Origin: Metarhizium brunneum
Taxonomy: Eukaryota; Ascomycota; Sordariomycetes; Hypocreales; Clavicipitaceae
Length of the DNA: 64,000 nucleotides
Reading direction: 5' to 3'
NCBI RefSeq assembly: GCF_013426205.1
Contig: NC_089427.1
Coordinates: 2,046,001 to 2,110,000, forward strand
The notes under the pieces were generated by a model that saw nothing but the letters and a program-made list of their open reading frames with translations, ran no database searches and was not told the origin of the DNA. Each line of letters begins with the position of its first letter. Positions within the stretch are counted from its first letter, which is position 1. Position numbers and translations under genes: made by a program. This document shows positions 35,876-48,886 of this stretch, piece by piece.

Positions 35876-37812
35876 TTACAGTGACTTCAGCCTCCTCGTC
35901 GCAAAGGATGCCACCACGGCGCAAACAGCCCCTACGAACAAACACACAGCTATAGCATTTGGGCCGTCCCTCCCCGGCGCTTGACCAGGATTTCCCAATT
36001 CCCTACTCTTGCCTGGCTCCAGGATGGCAAATACAACCGTAGCCAGCAATGTCCCCAAGAACTGGGGGATGGTGGTGTAAATGTTGAGAATGCCAAAGTA
36101 TATCCCGGACAGCTCGCCAGAGGATGATGCCGGGGTTTCAGGCCCATCGCCCAACAAGGTGGGCGCCTTGCGGTTGTTCAGCTCACGGAGTTCAGTGTCG
36201 GTGTCGTTGGATAGACGTCTGTTTCCAGTACGGCCACTCAATTTGTTGACTTCGATGCCAAGCAGGGCCGTGGGCGCCCACATGGCGATGGTCCACGGTC
36301 TATTCAGGCTGCTCGTTAGGATGGAAGCACGGTCATGGAGAAGGGTGGCGTAGGTGACTTACAGTCCGCAGAGACATACGAGTGTCGTGGCGAAGCGAAA
36401 GCTCGTGGCAAATGGCGCAAGAGACATTGACGCCGCAAACATGATATGGCCAAAGATCCAGGTGGACAGCAAATCGGGCTTCATGTCCTCGAAGCGCTTC
36501 AGAAAACCGGCCACAGCCTGGGGCGGCCGAGCCGTGTACGGCTCTTCGTCGGGCGACTTGACAAACAGCGGCATGACAAACGACCCCGTGCAGGTGATGA
36601 AGGAGTACATGACGAGGGATTTGCTCCCTATACGGCCCATTTCACCGAGTATATCCTCTGACTGCCTCGCATCTGCGGGGATGTCGTATCGGAAATAGAT
36701 CTCGCCCACCCACGTCGTGCTGTAGAATAAGAATGGAAACCAGCCGATCCAGGACCAGAATTGCGCCCAGCAGATGGCTTCGATGCGAGGTGGCAGGTGG
36801 CGTAGGGTAGAGTAGATTTGGCCGAGCACACCATAGCTGCTTTGCGGCTTGGATCCCTTGCTGGAAACGAGGACGCTTTCCCGGACGGCCCAGCATGTCG
36901 TTGCCGTTGTAGCTAGAATAGCCATGGCAGCAATGAGGGTGAGTTGTTGGAACTGGGTCTGGCCGAGAGTGTTGCCGAGGATTTGAACGAGGTCGATGGC
37001 TCCGGCACCATATCCCACCACATGGCCAACTGCATTCATTCTGCTCGCTGTAACGGCATGAGTAACTGCCCTTGGGCGTGTGGGCGGCGGCGAGACTACG
37101 TACCCCAAGCCGCGCCGGCTTGCTGCTTCTCCAACGGCAAAGTATCGACAATCAGGCTTCTCGAGCAGGACATGACTACCAAGTGTTAGCGCTTGAGGGC
37201 GATATCCCAACTCAAGGCTCGAACGAGAAAAAGGGACGCTCACCAGCATTAATAGCAAAATCTAATGCGTAAATGGACAAGACGGCCAACGCAATCGTCG
37301 GTCCCTTGGCCAACTCCTCGTCCGGCAGCACAAACTCCACAATCTCCTTTGTAAACCCCAGAATAATCAGGCAAACAGACACGATCAATGCTCCGATGAC
37401 CATGAAAGGCCGTCTGCGCCCCCATTTCGAAGTATTCTCGTCCGAGATTACGCCGATGATGGGCTGAACGAGCAGGCCGGAGAGGGGGCCAGCAATCCAT
37501 ATCAGGGAAGTGTTGGATTTGGTGAGGCCGAGATTGAGAAGATAGGGCGTACAATCTACCAGAGCGGGAGGGCGGTCAGAAAGCAGGCGCTTGGGATAGA
37601 CGTGTAGCAGAGGCGGGCTGGGCTGGCTGCACTTACATGTCATTTCGATACCCCATGTGAATCTACCTTGCGTGTCAACCCCCCGACGCCTTCTGCAACT
37701 TGGAGATGGCAATGAATACTCACGTTATTCCAATGGTGCAAAAGTTCAGCAAGATCATACGCGTTGCCTCTGAGCGGCCCTTGATGGACGGCTGTCCCAC
37801 CAAGCTAGCCAT
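35876..37812 (-). CDS. Sucrose/alpha-glucoside-type proton symporter (MFS, GPH-like)
   Basis: Six exons: 37812-37724, 37662-37637, 37555-37244, 37175-37104, 37047-36363 and 36299-35876. They total 535 codons plus stop, with a 26-nt second exon. The protein is a 12-helix-type transporter of the fungal Sut1/plant sucrose carrier family. After a short N terminus come TFTWGIEMTYCTPYLLNLGL, GPLSGLLVQPIIGVISD with the loop SKWGRRRPFM, then SCRSLIVDTLP and a helix with YGAGAIDLV. A central loop precedes WAQFWSWIGWFPFLFY. A long hydrophilic insert lies before the last two helices (about residues 410-440). Family members import sucrose or maltose with protons across the plasma membrane; the actual substrate is not shown by sequence. 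The reading frame upstream of the chosen ATG stays open briefly, so a slightly longer N terminus through another intron is possible. Confidence 0.88.
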
Positions 37813-39129
37813 GTTGAAGTCGTCCCCTGTGCAGCGGTCGCGCTGCTTGCGGCGTGGCTCGGGCTAATGCCAATCTGCCATTTGGGTTTTGGCGATGACG
37901 CTTCGTCGTTTGACGCGCCGAGTCGATGGACTTCTGCAAGCTGTCTCCAAGATTAGCGCGAGTCGGGTGTTACCAAAGTGTTCGACTGTCGGAGAGCGCA
38001 TGTACTTGATACCCGTCTTCTCGATGCACCGCGCTAAAGAGGAGCGTCGGCACGTCGATTGTTCAATCGATTGTGCAATTGATGGGAAGAAGAACAGGCC
38101 AAATGAGTGAAAGAGAATATAATACAATGCTGTAACGGTAGTTGCGCAAAGCAAGAAATGAATTTGTCTCGTGTTGGCTGGGCGCAGCCACACAATAAGG
38201 CTTATGTACAGACACGTCCTGATTCGGGCGGGTGGAGCACCAGACATTTGAACTCTTGAACTTGCGGCACTCACTGATCGAAGTCGGCTGGGTGGGACCT
38301 GCCTTGTCAACATGAACCCACATGTTCAAACGTCAACTCGGGCCGCAGCACTGGTTACTTCAAGCGGTTTGGCTGCCGCCGTAGAGTCACCATTGAACGC
38401 TGTTATAAACCTTGAAGCCATGTCAACTTTTGTCAGCCGCGGTTGCTATAGACCAAAAAAAAAAAAAAAAAAAAAAAAGAAAGGCTGGCATTGCGCGTCA
38501 CGTCCAGCGCACCACAAATGAATCATATTGTATTGTATTCGTACAAATCGTCCTGTTGGTATCTTAATCTGGTCCCCTCGATTCTGCATCTGCATCTGCA
38601 TCTGTCTCCCGGCTTCCGTTTATTCGCCAACCGTAACAAAATCTGGCCTCTTCATCTCCCCAGTCCTTCAATTTGTGCGAAACAAACGACTCAATTATTG
38701 TAGAGTGTTACCCAGCCCTGCCTTTTGATATTCTCGTCAAACGCCGGGCTCCCATGTCCTTCTCCTTGACCTTGCCCAGCAAAAATGCCCTCATGAGAGG
38801 CAATGTATTGCTAATGGGTGGTGGCGGAGAAGCTAGAAACAAAAGGTGAAGTAAAAGGGAATAATAAAAGACCGCAATTTTCGCTAACATAAATGAAAAG
38901 TTGATACAAGAACCCTGACCTGTGATGAGAGAGGGGTCGAATTGTTCTCCCCTACCGAGATATCGAGAGGCTTTGGTTCAGGGCAAAAGCAGGACTACGA
39001 GTTTTATCTTCTGCCCCAGAATACTGAAAAATCGAAGTAAATAAACACCGCGCCTTTCCAGAGAATGTTTTGCCTTTTTTTTTTCTTAAAAGGGGGAGGA
39101 AACCCCTGGGGGGGGGGGATTGAATTTGT
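37813..39129. other. Intergenic: permease promoter and Rho GEF 3' flank
   Basis: No gene supported. It holds a poly(A) run of 24 bases at 38455-38478, a CATCTG repeat near 38586-38603, and T-rich and G-rich homopolymers at 39070-39120 near the end of the GEF gene. A minus-strand frame of 149 codons (37864-38313) is probably leader sequence of the permease transcript. Confidence 0.5.
38455..38478 (+). repeat. Poly(A) homopolymer, 24 nt
   Basis: An uninterrupted run of A between the permease and GEF genes. No adjacent retroelement sequence or target duplication was found, so it is treated as a simple repeat. Confidence 0.8.
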
Positions 39130-42100
39130 CTACTGATCGGCCAGTTTTGCAAAGTGCTTTGACCAGATCCAGCCAACTTGATCTTTTGCGTCGTCTTGGT
39201 TCTTTGCCAGCCAGAGCTCGCCCTTTTCGGCTATGACATCGAATATCTGGGCAGCCAATGTTAGCTCAAATAGATGCACTCAAATAAAATTATAATGTGC
39301 CTAATTTCACGGTGAGCTTACCTCTCCAGCTTGATATGTCAGATACGGATATCCAGCTTCGTGTTTAGTGGTAGAGATATTGAATTCAAAGAGTGAGGCA
39401 GCCAGCCACAACACTCTGTAGCCGTCGGAATTCTGACCACGGTCGGTGGACGACGCCCTCGACGCTCGTTGGCTATTGCCTTCATCAGGTCCGTCCGACA
39501 TTGGGAGAGCCGAATGGAACAGGTTGGAAAATCGATGAGGTTCACGCTGAGTATCCTGGAGCACGTAGGCCGAGTTATAGGTTGCGCTAGAGTCGCGATG
39601 TTGCAGGACAGACGAATCTGAGCTTTGTCGGATCATTCCAGGATCGAAACTACGGCCAGTGCTGGGCCTTGTCGAAAACATGCCGCTAGCAGCACCGGGC
39701 CGTGAGCTGCTGGCCATCTCGGGAGACTTTGGTGAAGCGGATCCTGCCTGGCTGGCCTGAATGCCGGTATAGTAGTCACGATAATAGTACTGATGTGGAC
39801 TTGGCACGTTGCCATTTCCAAAGCCAGGGGTAGCGCCATGGCTTGGTGACATGGTGAATGAGCCACTGCGGCGTCCCCCAAAGTCTGGTGCAGGTAATGA
39901 CGGTGCCATGTCACCGTTCAAAGATTGACCGCGACTGCGAGATTCGACATCCGAGGGCCGATACCTTGTTCGTATTGACACATCATCCACACTCACAGAG
40001 GTTGACTGTGACGTTCTACCCCAGGTTGCTGGGTTGAGGATACCAATCTGTGCCATCTGATCGTGGGCATAGGGAAAGTCTTGCTGAAAGGTTGACACTA
40101 CCGACTGCAGGTCCGGCATATCCCCGCAACCTGGCAAGACCATCTTCATCTTTTCCTTCCAAATGGCATACCAGTTCGCCTGGATATTCACAAAGTTTCC
40201 AAGACAAATGTTGCCAACTTTTTCAGTCAAAGTTGACAGCTGAGGAAGTTCCTTCTTCAATGTATCATTCAGTGCCTCGTACTGTTCGACAAGCTCCATT
40301 AGCTTGGGATCGGGTGTTTTCCCACTTCGCTTTAGCTGTTCGAACCGCTCATAGTCTATTCGCCGCTTCTGCCTCTTCTTCATGGCCAATGATGGGTTGC
40401 CATATGCTTTAATGACATGCTCAAATGGCTCAATGACGTGCTTGCGGACTTGCGCTAGATGCTCCTCCAGTGCAACCTTTTCCAGGTCGCGGACGGAAAT
40501 ATTAAACTGTACCCATTTGCTTTCAAGTTCTGGATAGTTGCCAGGCTGAAGCCGCATAACAAGCTCAATAGACGACATGTACTGAAGGAATTCGTGGACA
40601 TAGGCCGACACTTGCCTCGTGTAGAATTCAACGTCTCGAAGGACAACTTGAAGTCGAAGATAGTCATCCCCGAATTTTTCGTTAAGTTTCGCATAGTCTG
40701 CATCTTCTGCCGTGCGGTTGTTGGATGCCTGTAACTTGTCAACCCGCTTGCCGAAGGCTCGCGCGAAGCCGGCCCTGACGTCAGATTCTTTTCTCTTTCT
40801 GCCCACGATTTGTCCGACGAGTTCGAAATTCTTCTTGGTTTTGTTGATTTCAATAATTGCAGTTTCCAATATGTCCTTGGCTTCCATCAAGGCTTCTCGA
40901 TCAGGATGATCCTGAGGCGTATGCTGGAGAAGTGTAATTATGAGATTCGGATACTTTGTGATTCTCTGCATAGGCTTGATTAACAAAGAATCCAGATCCC
41001 AGGCTGCAGTCAAGTCCTTGGCGACTTCATTGCACTCATTCAGCCAAACCTGGACTGTGGGATCTTGCTGAATTTGGATGAGTCTCTTGGCAGCTTGATC
41101 ACTAGCACGAAGAAACCCTTCATGCGCCACCTTCATCTGCTCCATGTTGCTCTTGAATACCGGTCCGAGAGAAGTAGAGCGGTCTTTGGCATCGCTTGGC
41201 TCCCCAGCCGCGGCGACGGCTTGGGTTGACAGGCTTGAGTCATCCCCTGGCATATTTCTGGCACCCTTTGGAATGTACACGGCTGCAACTGCCTCCTTGA
41301 GCTCTGCGAGGAACGCGGTGTGGAAGGCAATGATTTCGTCGCTGTTTCGGAAAATGAGCTTGATTGTTTTCCCGTCGAGTTTGGGGCACGCCTCGGCAGT
41401 GCCCTTGTAGATCTCTTCCACAATATTCATGTCGCGTACGAATACAGCCTCGGTATCCACCAATTCTTTGATGACATTTCTCCTTTGACCGAGACGATGC
41501 CGTTCCTTGTCGCTAAGCTCCTCGCTGTCCTGTGCGAGCGACTTGGTATCGCTGTCTGCCGGTGTTTGTGTGCTCACATACTGATCAGTAGTCGCCAGAG
41601 ATGCCGAGTCGACAGATCGAGATGTCCCGGCATTCGACATGTATTCGTCGCTTCCCCGTTCAGAGTCGAGTAGTGTGCTTTCGTATTGGGCCTGGTCGTA
41701 AAAAGTGCTCGACGTTCTGGAGTTGAGGCCAGAACCTGGTAGGGAGGTCGGAATTGGAGGAGGTTCGTGTGTCGGCGACGGAATATAGGAAACTTGGTCG
41801 CTTGTTTGGTGGGACGACAAGTAAGGAACCGAGAAGCCATTCCCTGTGTCAACCTCGGGCAGATGGTGCGAGTGGTAGTGAGTTGAAGACCGCCTTGAAT
41901 CTTCAGAATCGTCAAGTCCCGACAGCCTATTGCGACGCCTATCATGGAGAGACGACTCAGCCTTAGGGTTAAATATTTTGACGTTTCCCAAGGCCGGTGA
42001 TTCACGGCTGCTGGGCATCGCCGGGGATCTCATCACTTCTGAGGGATCAGTACTATCCACGGAAAAGTCTGTCCATGCAGATTGTCTACTGAATCGCTCA

Positions 42101-43462
42101 TCCTGGCATTTCGCATTGGGGATCAACAAGTTACCCGAGGACGATGCACCCAGACCTTGTTGTTGCTCGTAGCCCGAATGGCGTACATCGTCGCAAGTGC
42201 CAGCTTCTGATGACGCACATGTCGATGCCCTGCAGGACCCTACGTGTTGGCCAGGAAGTCGTCCAGGATCAAGGTCATGGTGTTCCGCGTCATCATCAGT
42301 CTCCTCCGTGCAGGTGTTTGTAAGTGCATCATCATGGTCATTGTCATGATGGCCATCTTGATTCCTATGCGTTTGGAGGTGATCCAAATCGGACTGGCAA
42401 TCGGAGTCGTCCTGGGTCTCGAGCCGCGGGAAAGGAACTGTTTGGGTGTTCTCACTACCCGAAGTCGCTTGAATTTGCGAATCCGGTACCAGAGTGATTG
42501 CGGTGTCTTGCGATTGTGATGAGACAATCCCTAGGCCGTCTGGTTCTTTGTCATCGTCATCGATGTCCACAAACGAGCCTGGCACAGCCGGATCCCGTTC
42601 GTATTCGGTTACGGGTAACGTTGGCGACGCTCGTACCGGAGAGTCGTCGGGTTCATCTTCAAACGGATATCGATATTCCGTAGTACGTGAAAGGGGTGGA
42701 TCTTGTTCCAGCCGAGGACTTGGAGTTTTGCCTAGCGTAACCGGGATGCCTGGGCTCGACTGTGCTTGGACAGGCAGATGCGTCTGAGGCTCAGCGTCGA
42801 ACTCAGTCGTATCTGAAGTCGGCGACATTGCTGAGAGCGGCGGCTCGTCTGTGACCATCGGTGGTGATGTTTGAATAGGAAAGCTTCCGGGCAACCCCAA
42901 GGTTGGTGAATCTGGTGAAAGCACCGTTGTTTGATCTTTGTCGGTGGAAATTGTTAGAGGAGGGGGTGCTGCTACCAGAGGCTTTGTTGACTCTGCAGAG
43001 TCACACGCCTCGGGCACGCCAGGTTTGGCATCTCGGACGGGGTCGGTAGTACTAATCTCAACTGCTTCACTAGACGCGGCAACAGAGTCATCCGATTTGG
43101 CGATTTCGGTAGGGGCAGCAGGTGTCAAAGATTGTCGTTTGACAGCAGTCTCTTCCGAATCACGCAGTATCTTCTCAGCAGCCGCAGTTTGCCGTGCTTC
43201 CAGAGCCTCATTCTCACGGATCGACTTGGTGTAAGCAAGCCTTATATGCTCTCTTCTCTGTGCAAAATCTATGGGACCGATGGAAATTTTGCGAGGCTTG
43301 AAGGATGGTTCTCGCGGCTTGTCCATCCGTGCTTTTTCGGATTCCTTTAACCTAGAACTGGCTGTGCTGGCGATGGAAACTGGCTGTCGGGGTCGAGAGC
43401 TGCGCAGAGTTGGAGAGAGTTTTGGGGCAGATGAAGAAATGTATGCCTGCAACCTTGTATTA

Positions 43463-43495
<33 letters not shown>

Positions 43496-45000
43496 TTTGG
43501 CGTGACCAGCCCTTGGGGAGGAGGCTTTCGGCTTGGCGTTGGCGTCTTGACCCGGGTAGCGCCAGGGCTTGTTCTCGTAGTCGGCCATCCATTCGCTTGA
43601 TATTTCTTAAGTGTGGACGGGGAACTTGAGCGAGTAGAGGACGGACTCGTGGAGTTACTTGGCGCGTTGAGCTTTCGGACGGAGACGGGCAGTTTGGATG
43701 AGTGTGACGAGGGTGTATATCTTGCATTTCGAGCGGCCCGCGACGATGGTGACGACGAACCGTCATCACTATGAGCGCGGGAGTGAGGTCGTGGCCGGGA
43801 GCGCGAAGCAGTAGAGCGAGGGGTACCTTTTCTCTGGGATGCAGGGTCGCGATACCAAGCAGTGGGGGAGCCTGCCTCGTTACTGAGCCCAGAAAAGGTG
43901 CGATGGTGTGTGCTGTGATGCTGGATGCTAGACTCCGAGGTTCTCCGCGCGCGGAGTCCATCAATGCCAAAACCCAAGGCGGACGCCTCGTCATGGTCGC
44001 GCAGAATCTCGCCAAATAACAAACCTGTCGGCTTGCCGCCGTCAGAGGAAGTAGAAGGCACCTGGCGATGATTGAATCGTGTTGGCGGGGATGGTTTCTC
44101 CACGTCCGTATAATTCCGCGGTTTGCCGATGCGACTAGCGAATGACTGCGAGCTAGTGGAAGCATGATCGTCAACCACAAACTTGGAGTGTCGCAGCGGC
44201 AACGACGACGACCCAGCAACACCACCAATGCTTCTGCCACAGGCAGGCGACTGTCGTGTCTCCGGATTGGTGGCTGAGAGAGGGATGCGATGCTCCTGTG
44301 CGCTGCTCCTGGACCTAGGAGACTTTGAAACAGGAACTACTCTGTTAGGAGCAAGCGGGATGGCAGAGCCAGCGGCCATGGCATTTTGGTCAAATCGTTT
44401 CTTCAAGTCCTTCACGCTCGGTTTGCCAGCGGGCATCGCTTGGACGAGGGTTCTATTTGCAGATACTGTCGTGTCTAAAGGACTAGAAACGGAGCGAAGG
44501 TTTGCTCGTGGCAGACTGCGTGTAGCGGCGGGGACCGCCGAGTGTTTGAGACTGGCAGTTCCATCTCCGTTGGATTGTAGGGACGCGCGAGAAGACGAGG
44601 TGGTTGCCATGGGTAGAAGGTCTAAGCCTGTACTACTGTCTAGGCCACGATAGTTTCTGTAAAAGTCGTCGGGGTCTAAGGAAGGCGAAGGGGCATGATG
44701 GTTGTCCCCAGTCGAGGCCGTCGGGTCGTGATAGGTCGTCGTTGAATATGAATCGGGGATGTCCACCTGGTGGTACGAGAGGCCGTCGTCCTGAGTGTCG
44801 TTTCTTAGGTCACAGTCAGTGTAGGAGAGAGATTCGAGGAAGGAGTCGGTTGGGGATGGAATTGGGAGAGAAACAGGGCTGGTGTGGTGACGGAGGTTGA
44901 GGTCGTGCTCTAGATTTTGGTGGCCCAAGGCGGGAAGGCGGGTATCGACAGCATCGTCTCGAAGCTGGCCAGCATCCGGGGCCGGGTCCATGATGGCCAA
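39130..45000 (-). CDS. Large Rho guanine nucleotide exchange factor (DH-BAR-SH3)
   Basis: Two exons, 45000-39322 and 39246-39130, encode 1931 residues. The first 1150 residues are low-complexity (Ser, Pro, Thr) with an Asn/Ser run. A DH domain at about 1160-1400 opens RNVIKELVDTEAVFVRDMNI and contains DLDSLLIKPMQRITKYPNLI, the signature helix that contacts the GTPase. A BAR domain follows (about 1420-1650, containing KWVQFNISVRDLEKVALEEH and YEALNDTLKKELPQL). No PH domain is evident. The C terminus is an SH3 domain (about 1857-1928), beginning LWLAASLFEFNIS and ending GWIWSKHFAKL; it is completed only by the second exon. The DH-BAR layout resembles Tuba/DNMBP and fission yeast Gef1, which activate Cdc42 in polarity, so a Cdc42 or Rho role at the cortex is inferred. 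The long first exon is unusually free of introns. Confidence 0.9.
43461..43496. repeat. TTGCTG hexanucleotide/CTG repeat inside the GEF coding region
   Basis: About five TTGCTG units on + encode an alternating Ser-Asn run on the minus strand. The tract stays in frame, so variation in copy number would lengthen or shorten the disordered linker without frameshift. Confidence 0.85.
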
Positions 45001-45290
45001 GCAAGTGGCCAGGACCTGTGCATCCGGTCAGGCTGGTCAGGCTTCGTGACTGGTCGGGACACGATGAAAGACAAATGACAGTGCTCGCAGCAGCGGGCAT
45101 CGATCGATACGTTGGCAGACGACGGAGGGAGAACAGAGTTGGGCCGACGGAAAGGGAAGCACCGGGTGACAGGCGCTGGTGGACTCTAGGAGGCTCGACC
45201 TTGTAACTTGAGGCGTACGGACATGGAGTGAGGCTGATTGATTGGAGATGAGATGGTGGCTCTAGCATTTGCGAACAGACGGGAGACGAC

Positions 45291-45353
45291 AGGGACAGCA
45301 GGGACAGCAGGGACAGCAGGGACAACAGGGACGACAGGGACGACAGGGACGAC
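45291..45353 (+). repeat. 9-bp minisatellite, seven units
   Basis: Seven direct units: AGGGACAGC three times, AGGGACAAC once, then AGGGACGAC three times. It lies about 290 bp upstream of the GEF start codon, so within its leader or promoter. The unit series shows a gradient of variants from left to right. Confidence 0.9.
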
Positions 45354-45592
45354 GTGGGGAGGATGGATGGGAAGGGGGCATTCAACTGGTGGCGGTCGGA
45401 GACAGCCACGGACCAGACAGCCAGAGCGCGTGTCCGGGTTCAAAGGTTAGCCAGGCACGCGCCCACATGCAGACACTGATTAGATCACGAAAATCATGTC
45501 CCCATCTTGAAGGGGGAGTCGGCTCGTGTGCCCAGGAGTCTGGTATACATGCTACTACTACTATTGACTACATAAGGTAAAGGCTTAGCGAC

Positions 45593-45606
45593 TCCGTACG
45601 TACGGA
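45593..45606. promoter_or_regulatory. Perfect palindrome TCCGTACGTACGGA
   Basis: A 14-bp perfect palindrome formed by two abutting half copies of the recurrent motif (ACTCCGTA and TACGGA). It is located 590 bp upstream of the GEF gene. Regulatory role is inference. Confidence 0.4.
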
Positions 45607-48600
45607 ATCCACGTCGGGTCTGGTATGTCGCATATGCTGCAGGCCCTGGAGGGCCCTGGAGGCGGGCACACGCAGGAGAGGGCAACATTGAAGCTCTTCT
45701 TTCCACTCACGTTGACGCACGTCGCCTCCGGCATCTGAAGGTGAAGGGATGGAACCGCACCAAATGGTCCTGGTGCATACGCCCGATTCCCAGGATCAAT
45801 TGGGTTTGGGTGGTGGCACAAAGGAAGACTTATACATATGTGCATACCTAAGTAGGTACTTAGTAAGCAGGGCAGGCGATTTGAGCACTTGACATTACCA
45901 CCAGGCCCACGATGAGCCGTGCCGCCATCTTTGGGCTTTGGGGCCCTGGAATCTCAGTGGCGTACTCGGTCCTCCGTAGTCGGCATGTTTATTCATCGCG
46001 GCGCCATTACAAACCATGGCAGGATTGAAGGACAACAAGAGACAATAGCCATGTCAAGGAAGGGTGACCCGAATGTCAGAGGGCAGCACACGGGGGCACA
46101 GGGCCAGCCAGTTATGTCATACTATATACTCCGTACAGCATGGGTTCCAACGAATGACATGAGCCTCGCACAAACAATCCCTTGACCCGGCCCTGCGCTC
46201 AACTAGTTGGCTGCACCGACTGAAATTGCAACGAGGATCATCTTTCTCCTGGGCTAAGAGCAGGGCAGGATGCTGCAAGCTGGCGAATATGTGACATGCT
46301 GTGGTGTGTTCGGCTCATTTCTGCTGCTGCTCCACCCGTCGTCTTGATTGAAATCTCGCCAAGCCGGAGGAAGGTAGGCCAAGATAGGACATAAACGGAC
46401 CTAGGCCGAGGCTGCGGCTCACCTAAACAAGTCGTGACTGCAACTATCTTGTCGATGTGTGTCATGCATGTCCCTTTTAACCAAAAAATCCGAACGTGTT
46501 CTCCTGAAGCCAAGAGTAGGAGTAAATACCATGTCGAATTCATAGTTTGATGGTTTCAATGGACTCGGATCCTTGTGTGCGAGGCTTTAATACGCCTTGC
46601 GTCTCATCGTCCTCGTATTTCTCACTGAACCCTGTTAGTGTCGGTGTGTCAAGTCAGTGCCAAATCATCAACGGTCCTTGACAACAACTAACCTGATGAC
46701 GTGAACCAGTTGACAATTTTTGAAGTATAAAATGCTCCCTACAGGCTGCGGCAAGCCCTGCCCGTGGCGCACATCCGTTGGCCTCGCATTGCTGCCCAGC
46801 GCCCAACGCCCCCGTGCAATGCAAGTCGAGGAAGAAATATTGAAGGGCTGATGAACACGAGCATTCGCCAGATCAGAAGAAATTAGGGCACTAGGCACTG
46901 CATTCCAATGTTGCCATTGCCAGTCGCTCCTGCCCGTGTTGGGATTTCCGTTTTCTTGGCCTGCTCTCGACACGTCAAAACTACAGGTACGTACATGCTC
47001 GTACACATGATAGAAAATCCCCAGGTGCGCCTATGTACTTAAGTACTTAAGTAGGTAAATAAATACATAATAGTAGTCTCATCCTGCCTGTTGTCTTGGT
47101 CTCGCGCATGATTGACATTTCGCCGAAGCCAGGGTATCCCTCTCGACTGGCACGTTTAAGCCATTGTTTTCCTCTCTTGGCTTCTGCCCACGTTTGTTCC
47201 TCTGCCGTGACACCACGATGCCACAACTACGTGCATCGACCCGTTTGTAGGCCACGTTTTGGCGCTTTGATTAAAAGGCCAAACACGAAAACGACGAGTC
47301 ATTGCCGTGCCGCAATCGAGCAGCAGTAGACTAAGAGATCGAATGATGATCGCTCTCAGCAACCGAACCCGATGATGACCCCCCGGCAATCCCCCCATAG
47401 CCGCTACTTATTTTTAAACCCATGGACCCAGGTCCGTGGCGTCGTTTGTCATTTTGTCACGGTAAACATTTCCGTTCCATCTCATGAGCCATCGACGACG
47501 TCTCGCTTCTACGACGTGTACATACAATCAGGACGGGTATTTGAGTCCCTATCAAGAAGTAAGGGGAAATTCACTTCGGCAAACTGTCGTGCCGAGTTAC
47601 GAATGCCTTTCGACGCTGGTCCAATGCAACTTGTTGATGGAACCCGCGCCGGCAAAGGTACCACTCGCGGTTGGAAGCAGTTTCAGGCCGTTGTTTTACT
47701 ACAACGGTAGAGCGGTCGTCGATGCGACACCAAGGACTCAAACGTGTGACAAGGGAGGGCTCTCTCCCCACTCATGTTTTTTGCTGATGGAGGAAGCCGA
47801 ACAAAAACAACACGCGCATCGTCGAGATACTATCGTAATATCGTTAATGGCCGCCTTGGTCGAGTCAGCCGCTTTGGGACAAAGACGAGGACACAATTAT
47901 TGACCAATCTCGCCAATCACAAGGTTGGCAACGCCCTGGCCAGCCGAGCAACGGCTGTCATCCTGTGTTTGCACGACGTTTCATCAAAAGATTCTGGCCA
48001 ACGCTGACAATAAACCCGCAATCAACTGAGGCATTGTGTCACATGGCAATACATTGTTGCGGGTAGTAGTGGTAGTACTCGGTATTACGGATGGCCCCAA
48101 CTTGACGTGCCTACACAGTCGACCAGACGCAGACACGTCGGTGTGTTGGACGCAGCTCCACGGAAGCTTAACCATGAGCTGCCATGGTGCTGTTGCACAA
48201 AGTCCCTGGCCACAGTGTGGCAGTTGACCATTGACAGCTTATTCATCGTGTGCTGACCTTAATCTAACCACTAACTACTAGCTGCCATTCCGTAAACGGG
48301 TAGTCGATATCTCCGCAATCCCGCCCACTTGAGCAGTTAATAGAGCTTTCTCCAGTCCAGTGACAGATTGGACACTAGCGCCTCGACGCCTAGTACTACT
48401 ACGTACTACTAGTACTAGTAGTTCCGTGTGGAACACTGTACCTGTACGGGGTGGAAACGACGATTCAGATTGTCACCGGAGTCCTCATAGTCCTGCTTGA
48501 ACATTGTCAACCCATTTGCCCTGCATCATCTTGGATCAAAAGGTTGACACCATGCAGACAGAGTCCAAGTGCTTTGACAGCAGCTCCGTCTCCAACTTTT

Positions 48601-48886
48601 TGTGTCGGTCAATTAATTGAACCAACTTTGTCTCCAGACTGTATGTACTCCGTACCCGCGAAGCCACACCCGCCGCACAGACAATGGTACCAGCCACGTT
48701 GACTGGACATTGACTGGACATCGAACCCACTGCTGACCACCAGCCAGCTGCCGATCCGTCTGTGGCTTGAACTGGCTTCACTATTCATTAGCCAAACACC
48801 ATTCGAAACAAACGCGTGTGAGTTGGCACTGTCGGCCAGTTCACCACCATCCTGTGACGCCGCCCATATGCCGGGCTCGTGAGGTC

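Larger units (their letters stand above)
45001..48886. other. Divergent intergenic region between the Rho GEF and TERT
   Basis: No gene supported in 3.9 kb. It contains the minisatellite at 45291-45353, a 14-bp palindrome at 45593-45606, motif copies TACTCCGTA at 46127-46135 and 48646-48654, and CTAAGTAGGTACTTA and ACTTAAGTACTTAAGTA palindromic stretches at 45848-45862 and 47037-47053. A run of CTACTACG/CTAGTA units lies at 48393-48421. Open frames up to 197 codons on - (44816-45409) overlap the GEF start and are shadows or leader. Confidence 0.5.

Noticed and set aside
43347..44240. 297-codon minus frame
   Set aside because: Out-of-frame shadow of the Rho GEF coding region.
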